A stretch of 64,000 bases of DNA, taken from NCBI GenBank assembly GCA_964550615.1, contig CAZKAB010000004.1:1-64000 (forward strand), in the 5' to 3' direction. Below the pieces are notes generated by a model. It saw only the letters and a program-made list of their open reading frames with translations. It did not search any database and was not told the origin of the DNA. Of the stretch, positions 1 through 9,400 are shown in pieces. Position 1 is the first letter of the stretch, and each line of letters begins with the position of its first letter. Source of the DNA: M55B144 sp964550615. Lineage in GTDB: Bacteria; Bipolaricaulota; Bipolaricaulia; UBA7950; UBA9294. A program made the translations under genes and the position numbers.

Positions 1-251
1 TCCCAGCCCATCGGATTCAGGATGTTGTAGCCGCGCATGCGGTAGAAGCGGGAGACGACATCGCCGATGATGTAGTTGCGCCCGTGCCCCACGTGGAGCG
101 ATCCGGACGGGTACGGAAACATGTTCAGGTAGTAGAACTTGTCTGCAGTGTCTGCCGTGTCTGTCCGGAAGAAGCCGCGCTCGCGCCAGAAGTCGCGCCA
201 CTCATCTTCGATTGTCCGGAAGTCGTACCTCTCCCGTTTCTCGTCTACCAT
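1..251 (-). CDS. leuS: leucine--tRNA ligase, N-terminal part (cut by window edge)
   Basis: Charges tRNA-Leu with leucine in the cytoplasm. Only the first 83 residues are inside the window. They contain the block YLNMFPYPSG followed by HVGHGRNY, which is the class I HIGH signature in its LeuRS form, and then RFYRMRGYN, all at the spacing expected for the start of the Rossmann catalytic domain. The ATG lies at 249-251 and overlaps the stop codon of the upstream phosphohexomutase gene (ATGGTAG), so the two genes are probably translationally coupled. The editing domain and KMSKS loop lie beyond the left edge and cannot be assessed. Identification is secure; completeness is not. Confidence 0.95.
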   Translation of the reverse strand, partial: MVDEKRERYDFRTIEDEWRDFWRERGFFRTDTADTADKFYYLNMFPYPSGSLHVGHGRNYIIGDVVSRFYRMRGYNILNPMGW

Positions 252-1732
252 AGCCGCAATTCTCCTCTCGCCAGCCGTTCCGCTTCCTGCAACAGTTCTT
301 GCACATCCTTTTCCGTCCGCATCTCGCAATAGATACGCAGGATCGGCTCCGTCCCGGAGGCACGGAAGAGTAGCCAGCCGTCGTCAAGCCGGAGCTTGAC
401 TCCATCGAGTGTCTCCACTTCGTTTACGCGACGCCCGGCGAATGCAGCGGGAGGGTTCTTCTTGAGCCGCGCCACCACCTCGAGCCGTTCTTCCACCGTA
501 ATGTCGTGGCGGTGATAGACGCGCGGGCCATATTTCACGAACAGCGATTTCACCAACTCGCTCATCGGACGGGCGGCGCTGGCAGCAATCTCGGTCAGGA
601 GGATCGAATGCAGTACCCCGTCCCTCTCCGGGATGTGGCCGCGAATGGCGATGCTGCCGCTCTCTTCGGCGGCAATAAGGACGTCTCCGCGCTTCAAGAT
701 CTTTTCGCAGTGGTGCTTGAATCCGATCGGGACGACGATCTGTTCGAGACCGTAGTCGGCGCACATGTCGCGAGCCATATCGGTTAGATTGAACGACGTA
801 ACGACCGACCCGCGCAATCCGCGTTCCTCTACCAGATAGCGCAAGATAAGCGCGAACGTGCGATGCGCGTCGATGAACCCGCCTTTCTCATCCATCGCCG
901 AGATGCGGTCACCATCACCGTCGGTGACAACGCCGATCAGGTTCTGCTTGCGGCGACGGAGCGAAGCGATCACGGCACGCAAAGGCACGAGGTTCTCTTC
1001 TAGCGGTTCCGGCTTCTTGCCGCCAAACAGCGGGTCGTGTCTGCCGCGAATCTGGGTATACGCGACCCCATACTCACGCAGAAGCTGCGATACATAACCT
1101 TGAGCGGAGCCGTACATGGAGTCGATCACTACGTACACCGGAGACGCGGTGAGACGCGCCGGATCGATCAGCGTGCGCACCTTCTCCAAGAACGGCGTCT
1201 TCAGATCGACCTGCTCGACCGCTCCTTCCGGACTGTGCGGAACCGGCACGCGCTGCGGAAGCCGTGACTCCACTCCCGACGTCACCTCGCCGGGAGCGGA
1301 ACCGCCGTATTCCGCCTTGTACTTTATCCCGTTGTAGATCGCCGGGTTGTGACTGGCGGTGAACATAATCCCAGCAGACGTGTTTCGATCGACAACAGCA
1401 TACGAAACCGCCGGTGTCGGGACAGGAGCATCGCTTATGCAGACCGGTATGCCGCTGTCGTGCAATACGCGCGCGAAGTGATGGGCGAACTCAGGTGACA
1501 GAAATCGCATGTCGTAGCCAACGACAACCCCATCGGCGGCGGGACGATAGGGCGAACCCCAGTCCTTGTAGATATCGAGTTGCTTCCTCTCTTCCGACAA
1601 GAGAAAGCGCGCCGTCGCCTCCGCCACACGAGCGACATTGTCGAACGTAAACCTGTCGGCGATGATCGCCCGCCATCCATCAGTCCCGAACTTTATTCTT
1701 CCTGCGTCTCCTTGACTTGCCCGCTTTTCCAC
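245..1732 (-). CDS. phosphoglucomutase/phosphomannomutase family protein
   Basis: Alpha-D-phosphohexomutase, interconverting hexose 1- and 6-phosphates. All four signatures are present in order: the N-terminal KFGTDGWRAII, the phosphoserine loop TASHNPAIYNG, the metal loop DGDGDRI, and the sugar-binding AAEESGS with the C-terminal phosphate loop RASGTEPILRIY. The chosen start is GTG at 1730-1732, with AGGAG six bases upstream. An in-frame ATG further upstream adds 23 residues that do not resemble the family. The resulting 495 residues fit the usual 450-550. Substrate preference (glucose, mannose or glucosamine) cannot be decided from the sequence. The gene overlaps leuS downstream and a small basic ORF upstream. 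Confidence 0.93.
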   Translation of the reverse strand: MEKRASQGDAGRIKFGTDGWRAIIADRFTFDNVARVAEATARFLLSEERKQLDIYKDWGSPYRPAADGVVVGYDMRFLSPEFAHHFARVLHDSGIPVCISDAPVPTPAVSYAVVDRNTSAGIMFTASHNPAIYNGIKYKAEYGGSAPGEVTSGVESRLPQRVPVPHSPEGAVEQVDLKTPFLEKVRTLIDPARLTASPVYVVIDSMYGSAQGYVSQLLREYGVAYTQIRGRHDPLFGGKKPEPLEENLVPLRAVIASLRRRKQNLIGVVTDGDGDRISAMDEKGGFIDAHRTFALILRYLVEERGLRGSVVTSFNLTDMARDMCADYGLEQIVVPIGFKHHCEKILKRGDVLIAAEESGSIAIRGHIPERDGVLHSILLTEIAASAARPMSELVKSLFVKYGPRVYHRHDITVEERLEVVARLKKNPPAAFAGRRVNEVETLDGVKLRLDDGWLLFRASGTEPILRIYCEMRTEKDVQELLQEAERLARGELRLW

Positions 1733-1937
1733 GTCTTTCTCCTGTGCGCATCCGTGATGTCGTGTTGATACGTTGTACATTTTCGGGAAGGACGAGATCA
1801 TCCCGTGAGAGTATCTCCTGCAGCAGCTTGTAGGGAATAGAGGTCTCCACCCACACCGAGTCGATGTCGATCACTCCATTCCTTACCGGCACGTGCGGAA
1901 TCGCTCGCTCCACCGCCTGTTTATAGCGGCCGAGCAT
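1680..1937 (-). CDS. small hypothetical protein with basic tail
   Basis: An 85-codon ORF beginning with ATG at 1937, preceded by GGGAGAAGGAGAG. Its last 53 bases overlap the start of the phosphohexomutase gene in another frame. The N-terminal half (MLGRYKQAVERAIPHVPV onward, then IDIDSVWVETSIP) looks like a compact alpha/beta fold. The end is very basic (SRRRRKNK), and that tail comes from the overlap region. I do not recognise the family. It fills the space between the DUF4139 gene and the mutase on the same strand with a good ribosome site, which is the main argument that it is translated. Confidence 0.5.
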   Translation of the reverse strand: MLGRYKQAVERAIPHVPVRNGVIDIDSVWVETSIPYKLLQEILSRDDLVLPENVQRINTTSRMRTGERRGKAGKSRRRRKNKVRD

Positions 1938-1962
1938 CTCTCCTTCTCCCAGCCCCTGGGAA

Positions 1963-3291
1963 TCAATACTTGTATTCAACAGTGTAACTTACCTCGCTCT
2001 TCCCGCCGGCAGGGACGTTAGCCACAAATCGGATCGTATTTGCATCCACGGTCTCGAACGCGCTCGAACTGGTAGTAACATTCCACGTGCCGGACAGATG
2101 CTCCAACACATCGACTTTGACCGCGCTATCCTTGTGATTCCTCAGGGTAATGAGGTACGACTCACGATACGTGGACGTGCCGATCTTTTCCCGCGAGACC
2201 TGTGTTCGTTCGCCTACGATGTCGAACGCGCTTCCCAAGGAAAGCGTCACCGTCTCGTCGCTTGCGGTGTGATCGATCGCATCATCCCCGAGGAACAGGC
2301 GGGCGCCGTCAACGTCGCCGAACATCCGCACCGTTCCGGCCGGCAGCGGCATTCCAAGCGCGTTATCTTTGCTGTCTGCAAACGACAGGTGCACCTGTAC
2401 CCCGGGCGAGCTCGCACCGTCATAAACATAGGTCTTGCCGATTGAGACGCCGTTCGCCGCCACGTAGGGAACAATCAGTGAATCGCCGTTAACAAGATCC
2501 AGTGTCCCCGGCAGGGTGTATAGATGATACTCGAACGCCCCTTGTACGCTCGCATCCGCTGCCTCCAGCGCGGCCATGGGGGCGGCACGCATCATGTACT
2601 GCGACGTCGACGTCTGATTTACATCGCCCGCGATGAAACGAACCGTGGCGCCTTTGAAATCGTACCCGCTGTTGTTTGTGAGCGTGATCTGTCCCAAGAG
2701 AGACATCGTTGTCTGATCCCCGTTCAGTATGCCAACGTACGTTCCGGTCCAGTTTACGTTGCGCGTCAGATAGGAAAGCTCAGCCGGCACATCACCGGCG
2801 TGATCGGATTGAATTTTCACCGTGAGCGTGGGAGCGAGCGATGACACCTGATCATTCGGAAGAACGATCTGTTCCGGACGCACAATGGTACGAATCGCGC
2901 CGGCGTTATCTCTAATTGTCACCGCATCTGTTCCGGCAACAAGTAGAACTCCGCGGTAGAGGCCGTCGGCGGTCACTATCTCGACCTGTTTTCCGATTGC
3001 GGAACTGCCAATCGAATCAGCGGATGTGTAGTTGAATGACTTCGAAAGCACGGTCCCGTCAGTCGTAAGCAGAACGGATTCCGGTATCAGCCCCGCTGGA
3101 ACCGGCAACTCAATGTCGTTAATTCCCGCAGTGAGGGAAAGTGTGGTTGATTCAACCACGCAGGCGACTCCCTGCGAATAGACCGTGACCACCGGCGCAG
3201 CCGGCGTCGCCATAACGGCGGCAGCGGATAGAAACGTCACCAGCGCCACCGCAAACGACAAACGGACAATCGTAATGTTCTTCTTGCTCAT
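1963..3291 (-). CDS. secreted DUF4139-type beta-rich protein
   Basis: A 442-residue exported protein of unknown function. Residues 1-30 form a signal peptide (basic MSKKN, a hydrophobic stretch, ATPAAP cleavage region). The mature start VTVYSQGVACVVESTT and the later GIN-D-IELPVPAG match the opening of DUF4139-domain proteins (the MuiA-like mucoidy inhibitor group). So do the central NVNWTGTYVG and ITLTNNSGYDFKGATV blocks. The protein is probably periplasmic or outer-membrane associated. It is the first gene of a minus-strand run and is divergent from the subtilase operon. Family assignment is fairly sure; function is not known. Confidence 0.8.
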   Translation of the reverse strand: MSKKNITIVRLSFAVALVTFLSAAAVMATPAAPVVTVYSQGVACVVESTTLSLTAGINDIELPVPAGLIPESVLLTTDGTVLSKSFNYTSADSIGSSAIGKQVEIVTADGLYRGVLLVAGTDAVTIRDNAGAIRTIVRPEQIVLPNDQVSSLAPTLTVKIQSDHAGDVPAELSYLTRNVNWTGTYVGILNGDQTTMSLLGQITLTNNSGYDFKGATVRFIAGDVNQTSTSQYMMRAAPMAALEAADASVQGAFEYHLYTLPGTLDLVNGDSLIVPYVAANGVSIGKTYVYDGASSPGVQVHLSFADSKDNALGMPLPAGTVRMFGDVDGARLFLGDDAIDHTASDETVTLSLGSAFDIVGERTQVSREKIGTSTYRESYLITLRNHKDSAVKVDVLEHLSGTWNVTTSSSAFETVDANTIRFVANVPAGGKSEVSYTVEYKY

Positions 3292-3315
3292 GGTGTCCCT
3301 CCTTTCGCTATCGCG

Positions 3316-3345
3316 ATGATAGCATAGGGAGGCGCAAGTTGTAAA
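3316..3345 (-). promoter_or_regulatory. sigma-70-like promoter for the DUF4139 gene
   Basis: Reading the minus strand, TTTACA (3345-3340) and TATCAT (3321-3316) are separated by 18 bp and end about 25 bp before the ATG at 3291. Each hexamer is one mismatch from consensus. Confidence 0.5.
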
Positions 3346-3408
3346 GCTAACCGGGTTATCGCTCGATCATCCTGAGATGCGATGGCCGGGACGGAAGCCG
3401 GTGGGGTT

Positions 3409-3437
3409 TTGTGATCGTTAAGAGCGCAAGCTACAAT
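3409..3437 (+). promoter_or_regulatory. sigma-70-like promoter for the subtilase/SprA-like operon
   Basis: TTGTGA (3409-3414), a 17-bp spacer and TACAAT (3432-3437) lie just before the ribosome site AAAGGAG (3451-3457) and the ATG at 3465. This arrangement suggests the four following plus-strand genes are transcribed from here. Confidence 0.5.
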
Positions 3438-3464
3438 CGCTACTCAATTCAAAGGAGCCAATGA

Positions 3465-5615
3465 ATGCAAAGGTTGTTGCTCACACTTATCCTACTTACT
3501 CTGTCGCTTTCCCTCTTTGCCCCGCGAGCGGACGGCGGCCAGGAGCGCTTGGATCCTGTGTTGCGGGCAGTGCTCGCACAGGCAACTGACGGGCAAGTCC
3601 TGCTCCCGTACGCATCGGAAATGGCGGTCTTCGATACCAGCGGGTTGATCGTAGTTCCCGCGCCCATCTTTGGACAGGATGCCAATAAGGTGGGGGTGCT
3701 GGTCAAGGTATCTCATCCATTCTGGGGGACAAGCTTCCTCGGACTTCCAGTGACCGTAAGCACAGGCACAATCCTGGGAATGCGTGTCACGCTACTCGAC
3801 CTGTTGACACTGGTAGCGTCTCCCGATGTGATCTATGTCGAGCCCGATTGGAAGACCGAACCGAAGCTCGATCGCAGCGTTCCCGCCATCGGCGCCGACC
3901 TGGTGCATGCGCCTCCGATGTCCGACACGGGTGAAAACGTGATCGTCGGTGCCGTCGATACAGGGATAGATTATGAGCATCTCGACTTTCGCTATGATTC
4001 CGATGGAGATGGTTTCGAAGAATCCTCGCGCATCATGTCGATATGGGATCAGACGAGCGGCCTGTTCGGCAACTACTACAACCGCTCGGAAATAGAAAGC
4101 GATATTGCCAATGGCCTCGGCCCAAGCCAAGGAATAGTGCATGAGTCAGATTCCGAGGGGCACGGGACGCACGTAATGGGAATCGCGGCCGGCGACGGAT
4201 CTTCATCCTCTGCAGGAATGATCGGTGTGGCTCCCGGCGCACAGATAATTGCGGTAAAGACTCCGTTCTACACTTCAGACATCCTCTCCGGCGTACGCTA
4301 CGTATTTGATCAGGCCGAGCAAGCGGGACTCCCGGCCGTGGTCAATCTGAGCATGGGCGGGCATGAAGGGCCCCACGATGGCACGAGCCTGTTCGAGCAG
4401 GGGCTGGATGAACTCCTCGACCGCCCCGGGCGCGCGATCGTGGTATCCGCCGGAAATGAAGGCGACGTGCCGTTACACGTGTCGCGCGTGCTTTCCGGAA
4501 ATTCGGCCACTTTCTCCGTTGACCCCGGATCGGACTCGCTTGAACTATCACTCTGGTATCCGGGCGGTTCTTCTTTCACGATAGTCGTTACGCCGCCGAA
4601 CGGATCTCCACTCACAGTGATTTCCGGGGCGGCAGGCGACAGCACGAGTGCCAGCGGCACGGTCACCGTGGACAACGCATCCTACGGCGCAAACCCGGAG
4701 AACAACGCCAACGAGGCGTTGATTACTCTGAGCCAGCTCACCACCAGCGCAACGTGGGGCATCACGGTAACCGATGCCGGCGGCGGCGGTCGGTTCGATG
4801 GGTGGATAACGTCCACTCAAGGAACGATCATCGGCGGAGATTCGTCATCGACGATCGATGAGCCGGGAAACGCAAAGGACGTGATCACCGTAGGGTCATA
4901 CAACACCAAGGCGCAATGGCCGTCGCTAGCTGGAGAACAGGACTATTCGTCAAGCTCGCCGCTCAGTAGGCTTTCGTATTTTTCCAGCATCGGGCCAACA
5001 CGTGACGGCCGACAGAAGCCGGACCTAACAGCGCCTGGGGCGTGGATTTGCTCCGCCTTGTCGTCGTCGAGTATCGCCGCCGCGTATCTCACCAACCCCG
5101 ACATGGTCCATAAGATGAATCTGGGAACGAGCATGTCGGCACCGCACGTAGCCGGCGTGGTGGCGTTGATGCTCTCGATTGATCCACAGCTGACGGCAAG
5201 TCGGATCAAATCGATTCTGATCGATACAGCCACGCAAGATACGTTCACCGGCGGCGTTCCGAACATGAGTTGGGGCTGGGGAAAGGTCAATGCGCTCGCC
5301 GCCGTCGAGACCGTCACCAGCTCAACAACCCCCGAACCGGGAGACGGAGTAACGGTCTCCTTGGCCGCAAATCCCGTCAAATCCACGGCTACGTTCATCT
5401 ATCACCTGCCTACTGAAACAAGAGAAGCACGCCTGCATGTAATAGATATCACCGGCGCTTCGGTGCTGGACACCCTGCTCGGCGTCGGCGTGACGCAGTA
5501 TGCGTGGGATTTGATCGATACTGCCGGTAGACCATTGGCCAATGGTCTTTACCTTTTCACGATCGTTACGGACAAGGGAGCCTCTTCGGTGGGAAGGTTG
5601 GTGATCGCGAGATGA
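3465..5615 (+). CDS. secreted subtilisin-like (S8) protease with FlgD/type-A-like C-terminal domain
   Basis: A 716-residue exported serine endopeptidase. It has a signal peptide (residues 1-25) and a propeptide-like region to about 140. The catalytic triad is in S8 order: Asp165 in VDTGID, His233 in GHGTHVMG and Ser556 in GTSMSAPHVAG, with the oxyanion Asn in VSAGNEG. A beta-rich insertion sits between the Asn and Ser blocks (about 345-480). The last 90 residues (from VSLAANPVKS, through LHVIDITG, WDLIDTAGRPLANGLYLF, to VGRLVIAR) have the FlgD-Ig/Por-type A sorting-domain pattern seen on type IX cargo. ATG at 3465 follows AAAGGAG; a second ATG at 3461 is out of frame. The gene overlaps the next gene by ATGA. 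It is probably a cargo of the outer-membrane genes that follow (inference). Confidence 0.92.
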   Translation: MQRLLLTLILLTLSLSLFAPRADGGQERLDPVLRAVLAQATDGQVLLPYASEMAVFDTSGLIVVPAPIFGQDANKVGVLVKVSHPFWGTSFLGLPVTVSTGTILGMRVTLLDLLTLVASPDVIYVEPDWKTEPKLDRSVPAIGADLVHAPPMSDTGENVIVGAVDTGIDYEHLDFRYDSDGDGFEESSRIMSIWDQTSGLFGNYYNRSEIESDIANGLGPSQGIVHESDSEGHGTHVMGIAAGDGSSSSAGMIGVAPGAQIIAVKTPFYTSDILSGVRYVFDQAEQAGLPAVVNLSMGGHEGPHDGTSLFEQGLDELLDRPGRAIVVSAGNEGDVPLHVSRVLSGNSATFSVDPGSDSLELSLWYPGGSSFTIVVTPPNGSPLTVISGAAGDSTSASGTVTVDNASYGANPENNANEALITLSQLTTSATWGITVTDAGGGGRFDGWITSTQGTIIGGDSSSTIDEPGNAKDVITVGSYNTKAQWPSLAGEQDYSSSSPLSRLSYFSSIGPTRDGRQKPDLTAPGAWICSALSSSSIAAAYLTNPDMVHKMNLGTSMSAPHVAGVVALMLSIDPQLTASRIKSILIDTATQDTFTGGVPNMSWGWGKVNALAAVETVTSSTTPEPGDGVTVSLAANPVKSTATFIYHLPTETREARLHVIDITGASVLDTLLGVGVTQYAWDLIDTAGRPLANGLYLFTIVTDKGASSVGRLVIAR

Positions 5616-6454
5616 ACCGCGTAACTGTCGCCTTATTGCTCGCGTTGACGCTTCTTTCTATTCCACTCGCCGCCGCCGAATACGGGAGTGTCGCCACGAT
5701 CTTCGATCTCTCACCTTCCGCTCGCGTGTCCGGAATGGGAGGGGCGTTTCTCGCCCTCGCCGACGATGCGAGCGCCGCGTTCTATAATCCGGCCGGCCTC
5801 GGGTGGATCTCTGATGTGAGCGTATCATCCCTATTTGCTCGCCAATTCGGCGCGGTTGACTACGCGTCGCTCCAGTTTGCTCTACCCTATTTGGGAGCAA
5901 CGTTCCTCTACCTCGATTCCGGCCCGATCGAAGGCAACACCGGTACGTTCCGATATACAAGCGCAGGCGCCGTCATCTCCTCTGGAATAAGCATCGGCCC
6001 GATCGGAATCGGAGCGCGATTCAAGGTGTACCGACAGATGGATCCGGACAGCGGTGCCGGCTGGACGTTCGACCCGGCGATCCTAGTAGTGACCAGCATC
6101 GTACGTGCGGGCTTTCTGCTCGAAAACGCGTTTTCCAGTCCAATTGAGTTCTCCGATCACAGTGAACAGTGGACACCGCGGACACGCATCGGAGTCGCGC
6201 TCACGCTTTCTCCAGCAACGCAAGTGGGTGTGAACGCCGTTGTGGAGGCAGTCGGCCTCTTTTCTGCCTCGCCGTTGCTCACGGCCGGGCTGGAGACCTA
6301 CGTCAACGGCATGGCTGCTCGGATCGGGTATGATGGTTATGGGGTGACATTCGGTCTGTCGGGGCATTTCTCGATTTTCGAGATCGATTGGGCATACATC
6401 ACCAGAAGCGCGTTCCCCGACACCAACCGTGTATCTCTCACCTTCCGCTTCTAG
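5612..6454 (+). CDS. PorV/UPF0164-like outer-membrane beta-barrel protein
   Basis: A 280-residue exported protein. A signal peptide (residues 1-22, ending AAA) is followed by the PorV/PorQ/UPF0164 hallmark opening: SPSARVSGMGGAFLA, then ADDASAAFYNPAGLG. The rest is alternating amphipathic beta-strands (GIGARFKVYRQM, TRIGVALTLSPATQVGVN) and the chain ends in SLTFRF, a terminal-Phe signal for barrel insertion. In type IX systems PorV shuttles cargo from the SprA translocon. Here the gene sits between a protease with a type-A-like tail and a SprA-like protein, with ATGA coupling upstream. Family level is well supported; the shuttle role is inferred from context. Confidence 0.82.
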   Translation: MNRVTVALLLALTLLSIPLAAAEYGSVATIFDLSPSARVSGMGGAFLALADDASAAFYNPAGLGWISDVSVSSLFARQFGAVDYASLQFALPYLGATFLYLDSGPIEGNTGTFRYTSAGAVISSGISIGPIGIGARFKVYRQMDPDSGAGWTFDPAILVVTSIVRAGFLLENAFSSPIEFSDHSEQWTPRTRIGVALTLSPATQVGVNAVVEAVGLFSASPLLTAGLETYVNGMAARIGYDGYGVTFGLSGHFSIFEIDWAYITRSAFPDTNRVSLTFRF

Positions 6455-6467
6455 TCAAGGAGGCTAT

Positions 6468-9400
6468 GTGCACCGGGTAATACGAAGTCGCGTTGTTAGC
6501 AAGTGCTGCTGGATACTGATTATCGTCGCTCTCTTTTCCCTGCCGTTGTTCGCCGTGTCCGAGGAGTCGGACAACTTTAGTCTCACACTGACCGGAAGCA
6601 AGACATGGACAGTGAGCTACGGGATCGGCGACGCTCAGGGATTGGCGCTGGCGGGGGTGAGTCCATACCAACTGACGCTCAATCAGTCACTGGCCGTCGA
6701 TATCAAGGGCGAAGCGCTTTCCGTATTGACGATTAACGCCCATTTCAACGACAGAGAACCGGCAAGCATGCAGACGCTAACCATAAACCTCGACACCGAT
6801 AACCTGAAAGGGGTACTCGGCGATTTCTCCTTGACCACCAAGCAGGCGTTCGCCATCTACAACAAGAAGCTAAAGGGAATCCGCCTCGACTACACGATCG
6901 CCGGCGCCACCGTCACCGGCATTCTCTCACAGGTTGAGGGAATCTCCGAGTCGCAGACATTCGTCGGTAGCGCCGCCCATACCCAAGTCCTGTTCACGGC
7001 TTCGCAGCCGGACACTCCGTGGATCCCTCGTCCGTATCGGACAAACATTGCCGGGTTATACGCATACCCGCTTTCCTCTCCGTTCATCAAGGACTTCTCC
7101 GAAACCGACCTGGCATTCTCGGTAACGGCTGCCCTGCGGACGCTTCTGACGAACTACGGCTTGGGGTATCTGTTTGATGACATATCGGCTTCCCCCACGA
7201 CCGCGATATCCAAGGACAACTTTGTGGTAGTAACTGACGATGCGGATACGTTGATCCTAAAGAGCGAACCGAACGCCCTGCTGCGCAAGAGGCTGCAGGA
7301 AGCGATTACTTCTTACAACGATGAGCATGACCTATCGGATACGGATTACAAGACATATCCGTTCACAACCGGCAGCGACTACGAGCTGGAGTTTCTCTCA
7401 TTACTCACGAAACAGGTGAATCTGAAGGTGGATGATAGCACCTACCCCCTTTCCGGCGGAGTAAGGCATCGGTTCTACACGTTAGGCAAGACGAGCATCA
7501 AGGAAGGATCAATAGCTGTAGAGATCAGTCTCGACGGCGAGACGTTCCTCGACATCTCCGATCCCGAGCTATCGGGTTACGCAGTGACAACTTACGAGAG
7601 CGAGGGAATAGTCAAGTTCGAGTTTCCGTCACAATTCTTCGACAACGAAAAGAGCGCGGTGCGGGTATCGTTCGACTACAACATCTCCGGTGGAATGTTC
7701 TCACTCGGACTGTCGATTGTGCCCGGAAGCGACCGTGTGTATCTGAACGGCAAGCTGCTCGTGCGTGACACCGACTATTCTATCGACTATGACCTCGGCA
7801 TCCTCATGCTGTTGACCAAAGTGGGGGAAGAGGACACGATTAGGATAGACTACGAGCGATCGCGTGGCGGTCTCGGAAGCTCCGCTGAATACGCGCGCAA
7901 TTTCTACGGGGCGATCCTTACCCTCCCGCTGTCTTCGGTCTGCAATCTCGAATTCAGCCTGTTGCAGGCGTCGGACAGCAGGAGTTCTACCGCCGATCAG
8001 GACAGGGCCCACACAATGCCAAATACACACACGATCACCGGCGTGGTGGGGTCGGTCGATCTGGAAGGATTCGACGCCCAGTTCACACTCGGCTACAACA
8101 ACAATGTCTTTCCGTTGGATGACAACGAACGCATCAATCTTCCGAACCAGATAACGTCGATGCTCGTTGTGGGTGACTATACCCTCATCGCAAGTCTCAA
8201 CGGGCTGAGTGTCCTATACGATGGTGGCTGGACCGCATACACTGCGGCCAGCGGCCTATCGAGCAACCGCATCTATGCCATGGCGAGCGATGGCGAAAAC
8301 ATCTACTTTGCCACTTCGTCCGGACTAACGGTACTGTCGCTCACCGGGACGGCTCCTTTTGACCAGGTCGAGAACTGGAGACGCTACTATATCGAAGATG
8401 GACTTCCCAATGCCGCGATCCATTCCATACTCCTCAACGATGATGTGCTCTACCTTGGCACAGAGGACGGACTTGCCGTTGTTCCGGTCGCATCACTCGA
8501 CGAGCCTGAGAGCTGGAACTCATACCAAGCCGATTCATTCGGTGTCATCTACTCACTCGCCAAGGATAACGCTGCGGTATACGTGGGCACGGACCAGGGG
8601 CTGTTCACATTCAGCACCGCCCAGGGCTTTACGCCGGTACAAGACACCCAGGGACAACAGATCAACGCCCTTCTCTTCGATGCGGGAACCCTGTACATCG
8701 CCTCCGGTCTCGGTCTGCATACGATCCAAGACGGCAGCGGAACCGGCTGGTTCCACTACGGCGAGCCGGTGTACTCGGTGGCACTCCGGGATGGACGCGT
8801 GTACTACGGCACCGACCACGGTCTGTACGCAGGCGCCGGGGAACTCCCGCTGTCCCCGGATCGACGAATCACGAGCCTTACCGCAGGCGACAACGACGTA
8901 TTGTGGGCAGGGAGCCGGGCCGATGCCGATTATCTCATGCTCATATGGCGGATCGACGATACGACCAAGTCTTTCGCCAACTCCACAATCTTGCTCGACG
9001 GTCGCGACGCCGGCCGTTTCTCTGACATTCCCGCCGCCGGACACACCGACCAAGGCATCCTCGCACGGGCAAGCTTTCAGCAAACCGCCGACAACTACTC
9101 GCTATCAGGAAGCTTCGAGTCTGTACCGCCGACGTTCAGCACTATCGGCCAGCTCGGTCGCCGCGACTCCACAGGCTGGCAGCTTGATGCGAGCGCCCAC
9201 GTTGCAGACGGCGTAGATATCACTGCCTCACACAGCTACTATCAGGCCGATCATTCCACCGATCAGCCGCGTGACACGATGCAGAACAAGATCGGCCTTG
9301 CTCTCAACCTCGGACCTCGTATCAATCTTTCTCTCAACCAGGAGCTGGTGAACGAAGACTTCATGCATCGCGGCTTCGAGGATGGAACTCTGTCCTACTC

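Noticed and set aside
6429..6467. ATG start 13 codons upstream for the SprA-like gene
   Set aside because: It lies inside the PorV-like gene and has no ribosome site, whereas GTG 6468 follows AAGGAGG and directly precedes a signal peptide.
8148..8960. Hybrid two-component sensor
   Set aside because: The propeller blades resemble those of such sensors, but there is no kinase or receiver domain and the protein ends in barrel-like strands.
8359..9216. 285-codon frame within the SprA-like gene
   Set aside because: A +1 shadow of the propeller region, rich in Ser/Thr/Pro without domain character.
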